DNA from: Exobasidium rhododendri
Taxonomy: Eukaryota; Basidiomycota; Exobasidiomycetes; Exobasidiales; Exobasidiaceae
Assembly: GCA_026210745.1 (NCBI GenBank)
Contig: CP110630.1
Location: 930,001-994,000 of the forward strand
DNA: 64,000 nt
Direction of reading: 5' to 3'
Each line of letters begins with the position of its first letter. Position 1 is the stretch's first letter. This document shows positions 58,776 to 64,000 of this stretch, in pieces. The notes beneath the pieces were generated by a model that did no database searches, was not told the DNA's origin, and saw only the letters and a program-made list of their open reading frames with translations. Both the position numbers and the translations under genes were made by a program.

Positions 58776-60767
58776 ATGTCCAGTCATAGAGGAAGGATTA
58801 CTTGTGCCGCTGAGCACTTCTTGGCAGAAGCTAATCTGCAGCTGGGAATGGTCATTGATATGGAAGATGATGTTGCACCGTCTAGCACAAAAGAGACCGT
58901 TGGCAACATTGAGTCAGCAGAGATCAATAATACAACAGAAGCAATGCCCAACGCAGAAATTGCAGATGAATGGGATGATGCATTTGGTGATCAGTACGTT
59001 CAAGATCATTTGTTGTCGAGTGGAACAATTAAATCATACAAGCAGAATATTGTACGCTTCAGGAAATGGATTGCAACATTAGGCAGCTCTTGTACATTTA
59101 AAGACGGCCTAGACATGCTTGGTGAGCACAGTGAAAGGCTCTGCCGCACTTGGTTACAAGAGCGTGTGAGACTGGCCAATGCCAACTCAAGCACACTGCA
59201 AAGTATGCACGCAGCGCTCAAATGGCACTTCCTTACTGTACACAACTGTGATAGCGCTCCGCAAACTGGCTGGCACAAGACCACAGAAGGAGAATGGACG
59301 GGCAATCCTGTCTTCAGTAAGAGGTATCTGAACCTATTCAGAAGCAAGATGCGTGAAGTGAAGCGCTCTCTGGTTGCAAGCAAAAGCTCTCTACCAATGC
59401 TTTATCAGTATCTGTCTGTCATCCTAAAGGACATCAAGACAAAGCTACTTGCCTTTGACGCAACACCACATCTCATCACAAGTGAGCGTACACAATTGGA
59501 GTTCATGCATTTCTACATGATCCTGGCTTACAGGCTTTGGGCACGTTGTGATGAGATCTGCTCAATGCTATGGCGTCACATACATTCAACGATCAAATTC
59601 TCTTCTCCGGGAAACAATCCCTATCTGGAAGTGACAATTGCATTCCGCAAAACAAATCAGTATGAACTGAACAAAGCCAATGTATACCAGCTCTACTTCC
59701 TGCCTGGACGACCACTGGTAGATGCCGTCTCATCATATCAACGGTGGCATGCTTACTGGAAACTTGTTTGCGGACATGAGCCAAGGCCAACCGATCACAT
59801 CTTTCCTGCACCAGACAAGAAGGTGGGCCGTCTGCAGACTGGCACAAGGATGGAAGCAGCACAGATCAATTTAATGTTGGGTCAGATAGAGAATATCAAC
59901 AGCATGCTGAAGAATCAGCAGGGCAGATTTACGTCTCACTGTTTCCGACGCGGCGGAGCTCAAGACGCGGTATTACACGCACACCTGTATGGAGAACAGA
60001 GGCAGTCCATTACGCGTGCCCTGTGGTGGGGCGGCTGGTCTAAAGGGGAGCGTACCAACATGTTGGCTCACTACCTCTTAGAAGAGGTTGCTATGCAAGA
60101 AGAGTATCATGGAGATATGGAGGATCCAGGTGGAGACAACGTCCGAGGTAGCTACTTTGCAGGTGCACAAATGTCAGGACAGGACCGCATGATAGAGTCT
60201 TTCCAGTACGCCCTTGGAAAGCTTGAGAAACAACTCAGTATAATGCAACAGACCAACGTCAGCCTTGTAGAAGCACTGTTGCAGGGTTCACAGAGAGTGC
60301 AGGCACAGGCTGGCACAGCAAACACAGCAGCAACACCCAGTGTAGTCAACAGCGTCAACAGTCAACTGGAACACCTTGCCGGCACCTCTGCAGCTGTTGC
60401 TATTGGCGCCAATGCTGCTTCTGCTCTGGCAAGTGGGACGCCGCACATAGCTCCTGGCAGGCCGCTGCCACTGAGAATACCATCTGTAAAGACAGTAGAG
60501 GAGGTTGTTAAGCAATGGGAATTGGGCAACGCAAGTCAGAACCTCCTGGCTTTGTGCCGTTGGACCCCCGCTATGCGCAAGAAGGACAAGGGGGGGAATG
60601 CTCAAGTGTACAGTCTACGCAAGAAGATCTATGATGGGTATCTCAAGCGTAACAAGGATCTAAAGGCATTCTATGAGGCATATGGTGGTCCTGGCTTGAC
60701 GTTGCGTAGATACATTGATGCAATAAAGGCTGAAGAAAAAGATATACGAGTAGCGCAAAGAGGCTGA
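58776..60767 (+). CDS. Crypton tyrosine recombinase with GCR1_C-like DNA-binding domain
   Basis: Single exon, 663 aa, uninterrupted. An N-terminal SAM-like core-binding region (about 85-150: LSSGTIKSYKQNIVRFRKWI) is followed by a tyrosine-recombinase catalytic domain: Arg257 in LWARCDEICSMLW, His388-x-x-Arg391 in TSHCFRRGGAQDA, GGWSKGERTNMLAHYLLEE with Tyr433 as nucleophile. The C-terminal part (about 565-650: SVKTVEEVVKQWELGN, LCRWTPAMRKKDKG, FYEAYGG) resembles the GCR1_C DNA-binding domain found in fungal Cryptons. A Gln/Ala-rich linker lies between. All catalytic residues are present and no stop interrupts, so the enzyme may be active. Base composition differs from neighbours. Confidence 0.86.
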   Translation: MSSHRGRITCAAEHFLAEANLQLGMVIDMEDDVAPSSTKETVGNIESAEINNTTEAMPNAEIADEWDDAFGDQYVQDHLLSSGTIKSYKQNIVRFRKWIATLGSSCTFKDGLDMLGEHSERLCRTWLQERVRLANANSSTLQSMHAALKWHFLTVHNCDSAPQTGWHKTTEGEWTGNPVFSKRYLNLFRSKMREVKRSLVASKSSLPMLYQYLSVILKDIKTKLLAFDATPHLITSERTQLEFMHFYMILAYRLWARCDEICSMLWRHIHSTIKFSSPGNNPYLEVTIAFRKTNQYELNKANVYQLYFLPGRPLVDAVSSYQRWHAYWKLVCGHEPRPTDHIFPAPDKKVGRLQTGTRMEAAQINLMLGQIENINSMLKNQQGRFTSHCFRRGGAQDAVLHAHLYGEQRQSITRALWWGGWSKGERTNMLAHYLLEEVAMQEEYHGDMEDPGGDNVRGSYFAGAQMSGQDRMIESFQYALGKLEKQLSIMQQTNVSLVEALLQGSQRVQAQAGTANTAATPSVVNSVNSQLEHLAGTSAAVAIGANAASALASGTPHIAPGRPLPLRIPSVKTVEEVVKQWELGNASQNLLALCRWTPAMRKKDKGGNAQVYSLRKKIYDGYLKRNKDLKAFYEAYGGPGLTLRRYIDAIKAEEKDIRVAQRG

Positions 60768-61207
60768 ATTATCTGTATCTTCCAATGTACAACTGAGCAG
60801 TGACATGACATGCAATTGACAAACTGTTTAACCCACATAATATGCTCCTTATGAACTTCCTAAAACATCATCAAGCGTAGTCCTACCTAGAGATGCAAGC
60901 ATTTGGCTCCCATTCCCTATTTTACATGGCTCTAACTAAGCAATAATATTTGCTCACATATGCCCCAATTTTCTCGAAGCAACACTTCTTTGACGGATTA
61001 TGAGATGAATTTGTATCATGCAATTGACACAATATTAAGACCATAAAATATACTTCTTCTGATCTCTTGATAGTGTCCTTGATCATATCTCTAGCATGTC
61101 TGAGCAAGTCACCATCAGGCTCTAGATTGTCCTTGCGTGTAAGGATCCATGCATTTTAGAAATGTGAATTCCTTGCGCGTACGCGTTAGGGTATTGCATA
61201 TATTGCT
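60768..61207. other. spacer between the two Crypton-island genes
   Basis: This 440-base AT-rich gap lies between the convergent stop codons. It carries two copies of ATGCAATTGAC (60810-60820 and 61018-61028), which also occurs at 58396. A GCGCGTACGCG stretch is near 61175. No gene is supported. Confidence 0.5.
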
Positions 61208-62128
61208 TCATTTGGGTACATGGGCTCTATGTTGTCTCACTCTTGTCCCTGTGGCTGAAGGTCCAGCATGACTTCCATCTGCCCGCACCACGGTATTTGC
61301 TGTATCCACCATTGTCACTATATCTTTCCTCACTGACAAACTTACAGCAAACCTTCTTGAGATCTCTGCAGCTGTTGCTCCATCCACCGCTCTTGCTTTG
61401 TGCCAGAGTGATGCTCTGAAAAATAGGACGTTGCCAGGATGAAGGCATACAGATGATCCATCAACTTCAAAAATGACCTTACACCCAAAGTTGATGAGGA
61501 TACTTGGCTCAAAATCCCTGCTATTGGGATGTCTTGAAGTGGTAATACCAGAAATGACTGCTGCCAGCGTCCACCATGGATGCAAAAGGTCACAATGTCC
61601 ATCTGGCATCTTGCTTTGCAGCCATTCAAAACCTTCTCCCCGCTTGTCAAGACTGGCTTTGAAATCCTCTTTCAGCAGCGGCTCCAAGGTAGCAACATAG
61701 GAGTGGAAGTATTGAGAAATCCAATCCAGCATCTTGTCTGACGCTGGTTTGCATCTATCATGCTCCGTAGTCCATCCAATTTGCCAATGCATGTTGTACC
61801 ACATACCCAAATGACAGACCACTGCTCCGTGCCGCTCAGCATTTCCCATCCCATGTCCCACAAAATCAAAAAGCTCTTTCATGAGTCTGCTGCCCACCTC
61901 TAAAAGATCATTGATGCTGCTGATAGAGCGTGCTGATGTTGGAGAGAATCTCTGAAGGACAGTAGCATTGGTGTCTTCATTATAGATACTGATGTTGGTA
62001 CGATCTTCCAGATCAACAAAGACCTGTGGATGAGCATAGTAATGACCCTCTTTGCGCTGTTGAACAGCTGCTCTGTAATCTCTATCCCACTTTGCCTTCA
62101 TACACTGTCTTTTTGTTCTAAAAGGCAT
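61208..62128 (-). CDS. TET/JBP-like double-stranded beta-helix dioxygenase, candidate
   Basis: Single exon, 306 aa from the first ATG (the open frame begins with TTG six codons earlier). The part from about residue 190 fits a 2-oxoglutarate/iron dioxygenase core of the fungal TET/JBP style: HPNSRDFEPSILINFG, then VCLHPGNVLFFRASLWHKA with a likely distal iron His, and RRFAVSLSV with a possible 2-oxoglutarate Arg. The first iron box would be His-Pro-Asn rather than His-x-Asp, so the Asp ligand may be lost or misaligned. The N-terminus (RTKRQCMKAKWDRDYRAAVQ) is basic. Fungal TET/JBP genes are known to travel with DNA transposons. Enzyme activity is inference; an unrelated cupin is the alternative. 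Confidence 0.5.
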   Translation of the reverse strand: MPFRTKRQCMKAKWDRDYRAAVQQRKEGHYYAHPQVFVDLEDRTNISIYNEDTNATVLQRFSPTSARSISSINDLLEVGSRLMKELFDFVGHGMGNAERHGAVVCHLGMWYNMHWQIGWTTEHDRCKPASDKMLDWISQYFHSYVATLEPLLKEDFKASLDKRGEGFEWLQSKMPDGHCDLLHPWWTLAAVISGITTSRHPNSRDFEPSILINFGCKVIFEVDGSSVCLHPGNVLFFRASLWHKARAVDGATAAEISRRFAVSLSVRKDIVTMVDTANTVVRADGSHAGPSATGTRVRQHRAHVPK

Positions 62129-62251
62129 AGTATTACAGTATACCAATGCCAGGGTGGTGGTGTTGGTAGATGAGGTCTTCCGTAGGGGGAAAAGCCCAAT
62201 CTAAAAAAGGGGTTCAACGCGCGCACAACCAGTCAAAAAATAAAAATTTGC

Positions 62252-62277
62252 AAAATCACGAAGATCTTTGTGATTTT
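62252..62277. repeat. 26-bp near-perfect palindrome
   Basis: The arms AAAATCAC and GTGATTTT flank GAAGATCTTT; only one base pair breaks the symmetry. A second, inverted partial copy lies at 62298-62311 and matches 13 of 14 bases of the left arm, so a longer hairpin is also possible. Confidence 0.9.
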
Positions 62278-62330
62278 GGAAGTCACGAGAACACGAGAAT
62301 CTTCGTGATTTCAAAGTCTAAATCCAGGGC

Positions 62331-62530
62331 CAAAATCGAGAAACATTGACGCGCGCGCGCCAGTCAAAACGAAAAGTCAAACGATGGGAAATATATTCTA
62401 CTTTCCTTGCTTCAGTTTGAAAAATAGCAGCAAAATCGAGAAACATTGACGCGCGCGCGCCAGTCAAAACGAAAAGTCAAACGATGGGAAATATATTCTA
62501 CTTTCCTTGCTTCAGTTTGAAAAATAGCAG
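62331..62530. repeat. exact 100-bp tandem duplication
   Basis: Bases 62331-62430 and 62431-62530 are identical at every position. Each unit contains ATTGACGCGCGCGCGCCAGT and GTCAAACGATGGG. The next five bases (CAAAA) begin a third unit that breaks off. Perfect identity implies a recent event or an assembly effect. Confidence 0.95.
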
Positions 62531-62741
62531 CAAAACGTGCGAAAAAGAGGGCAGGGCTTAGGTAAGCCAGCTTTCTCCCGCGTCTCACAGGTACACGCTA
62601 GGCATGATAGATGACAATTTCCTCCATCGATGTTGGCGAGATTCTAATTGACGTTATTTCAATCTTTGCTCTTGCTCCTTTGGCGGATTAGGAGCAAGAT
62701 AGGGATGCTCGCTTTGATAGTATCTTTCCTAAGAAGATTAA

Positions 62742-63856
62742 ATGAAATCTCGAGATTTCGTATCGCTTATCGATTCGGCCGTCCTATTGACGCCCTATCA
62801 CTCGTCATCGTACGACCCAGCGCTCAAAGGCTTTCCTGTGCGCTCTCTCTCCTTCTCTGCCCGCCTAAGGTCTGCTTCTCTGTTTTGCTTCGCTGCATGT
62901 ATGCTCGCTGGTAGTCAAGGATTCAGACGTCTATCTGCCACATTCCACACTGCATCGAGTTCACTTCACCTCGCTAGGACGAGCATCATTCCTTATCGCC
63001 CCGTCGTACTCTCTTCCAGGAACATCACCTTCACAATGCCTACTCGTGGACTCAAGCCAGCCGAATTATTGGCAAGGAACGTGGAATGGTGCGAAGACAA
63101 GAGTGCTACCGATGCTGAATTATTGAAACAAAACGCTCTTGGTCAAAATCCTTCAATTCTCTGGATTGGATGCTCCGACTCTAGAGTGCCGGAGAGTGTG
63201 GTAGCAAAGTGTAATCCTGGTGACATCTTCACCCACCGAAACATTGCCGGTCAATTCTCCGAGACAGACGATAGTGCCATGAGTGTACTAACGTACGCTG
63301 TCGAAGCATTGGGAGTTGAGTATAGTGAGCATTTTTCGAGGAAAGGATAGGGCACAGATGATCAGTACGTTACTGATGCTTTCTACCCTTCGCAGTTGTC
63401 ATTGTCGGGCATACCTCTTGCGGAGGTGTTTTGGCATCGCTGGCGAGCGCAAAAGACGTCTCTACGCCCTTGCCAAGCCCGGAATTAGAACGCTTTTTGA
63501 AGCCATTGGTCGATTTGTGTACCTCCGTTCGAAAGGAGTTGGGGATAAAGGAAGGTGAGGAGCCATCCGCAGAATTGCAAGCTACTCTTCTCCGAAAGGC
63601 CACCGAAGCCAATGTCCAAGCTCAGGTGGAAAAGGTGGTCGCCAGCAAGATTGTCCAATCTAACTGGGCTGGCAAGAATCTTTCCTTTCCCGGGAAGCCA
63701 AAACACAAAGTGAAAGTGCATGGGTAAGCGTCTGAGAATACAAAGACCACCAGAGGAAAGGCTAGGGCTGACAGACTCTATCTACACAGGTGGCTGCACG
63801 ACATCTCTGCTGGCAAGCTGATCGATCTCAACGTCGCTCGAACCCCACCTGAATGA
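62742..63856 (+). CDS. NCE103: beta-carbonic anhydrase
   Basis: Three exons: 62742-63324, 63396-63723, 63790-63856; 325 aa from the first ATG. It interconverts CO2 and bicarbonate. Zinc ligands are clear: WIGCSDSRVPES (Cys, with the Asp-Arg dyad), and VIVGHTSCGG (His and Cys), the second box being completed by splicing at the Tyr-Ile join. The enzyme core begins near GLKPAELLARNVEW. Before it, 98 residues hold two further Mets: 62901 (MLAGSQGFRRLSATFHTASS, mitochondrial-presequence-like) and 63036 (MPTRGLKPAE, cytosolic form). The first 53 residues have no clear signal. Which start is used decides location. Its promoter abuts the duplicated 100-base repeat. Confidence 0.93.
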
Positions 63857-64000
63857 AGCGAGCAATCGTGTCTCCAAGCCAACGTCTGGGTGAAGAGATG
63901 TATTGAGTATTGGTGGATAATTCTGCAGTAGGTTGGCAAATATATAGAATACATCGTCTTGGGAAGCAAAGAGAAATTATAAATGAAGAGTGAACTGTGT

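Larger units (their letters stand above)
58396..62257. mobile_element. candidate Crypton-type DNA transposon with dioxygenase-like cargo
   Basis: About 3.9 kb of AT-richer sequence carries two intronless genes in a region where almost all other genes have introns. One is a tyrosine recombinase with a GCR1_C-like domain, the hallmark of Cryptons, which move as recombinase-made circles without reverse transcriptase. The other, convergent, is a beta-helix dioxygenase-like gene. The ends given are the outermost shared motifs (ATGCAATTGAC on the left, AAATTTGCAAAATC on the right) and are provisional; no target-site duplication could be fixed by eye. Confidence 0.6.
62129..62741. other. right flank of the Crypton island and carbonic anhydrase promoter
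   Basis: This 613-base gap contains the 14-mer AAATTTGCAAAATC, a near-perfect palindrome, an exact 100-base tandem duplication with GCGCGCGCGC runs, and then the carbonic anhydrase promoter. No gene is supported. Confidence 0.55.

Noticed and set aside
58776-60767. Recombinase considered as a DIRS retrotransposon or integrase of viral origin
   Set aside because: No reverse transcriptase or RNase H is nearby, and the GCR1_C-like C-terminus fits Crypton.

Overview
The window is a gene-dense eukaryotic nuclear segment from a fungus, most likely a basidiomycete. Nearly every gene is broken by several GT-AG introns of about 50-90 bases, some exons are only 16-35 bases long, and genes are packed on both strands with short convergent 3' gaps and short divergent promoters. 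I rebuilt about 32 protein genes by joining exons so that phase is kept and family motifs are restored. Kingdom-level placement is firm; the phylum is inferred from intron style, and the species is not known.

Layout. 0-5 kb: ORC5 (-), an F-box/propeller-like protein (+), V-ATPase subunit e (-). 5-19 kb: a pirin protein carrying a RIB7-type riboflavin reductase inside it (+), a PHO13-like phosphatase (-), a PMP3-like membrane protein (-), beta-MPP (-) diverging from mitochondrial ribosomal protein bL21m (+), a J-domain protein (+), nitronate monooxygenase (-), a GNAT-like protein (+), a secreted CE12-type esterase (+). 19-34 kb: a Zap1-like zinc-finger regulator (-), a HAL4/SAT4-like kinase (-), tripeptidyl peptidase II (-), a DCAF11/WDR23-like WD40 protein (+). 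33-44 kb: SHY1/SURF1 (-), an unknown small charged protein (+), glutamate 5-kinase (+), CAF-1 large subunit (-), a secreted GH105-type hydrolase (+).

44-50 kb: after about 2 kb without a recognisable gene comes the most striking locus. It is a secreted precursor with 15 tandem copies of a decapeptide, (S/A)PFSPPGKAW, separated by Lys-Arg sites and an acidic EEALEER spacer. The last copy stops right after the core. This is the architecture of an alpha-factor-like or kexin-processed peptide precursor. It converges on an unknown eight-segment membrane protein. 49-58 kb: YMC1-type mitochondrial carrier (-), DUF1749 alpha/beta hydrolase (+), GAPDH (-), eIF6/TIF6 (+), an EXPERA/TMEM97-like protein (+), RIM2-type carrier (-).

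58.3-62.5 kb: a visibly AT-richer island with two intronless genes. One is a Crypton-type tyrosine recombinase with a GCR1_C-like C-terminus. The other, convergent to it, looks like a TET/JBP-type double-stranded beta-helix dioxygenase. The flanks and spacers carry repeated short motifs, a 14-base direct repeat at both sides, a near-perfect palindrome and an exact 100-base tandem duplication. A beta-carbonic anhydrase (+) closes the window.

Most genes are independent housekeeping functions (replication, chromatin assembly, mitochondrial import and translation, cytochrome oxidase assembly, carriers, proline and riboflavin synthesis, glycolysis). The accessory content is the peptide-precursor locus, the Crypton island and two secreted pectin-degradation enzymes. 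All exon boundaries are read by eye; no search or transcript data were available.
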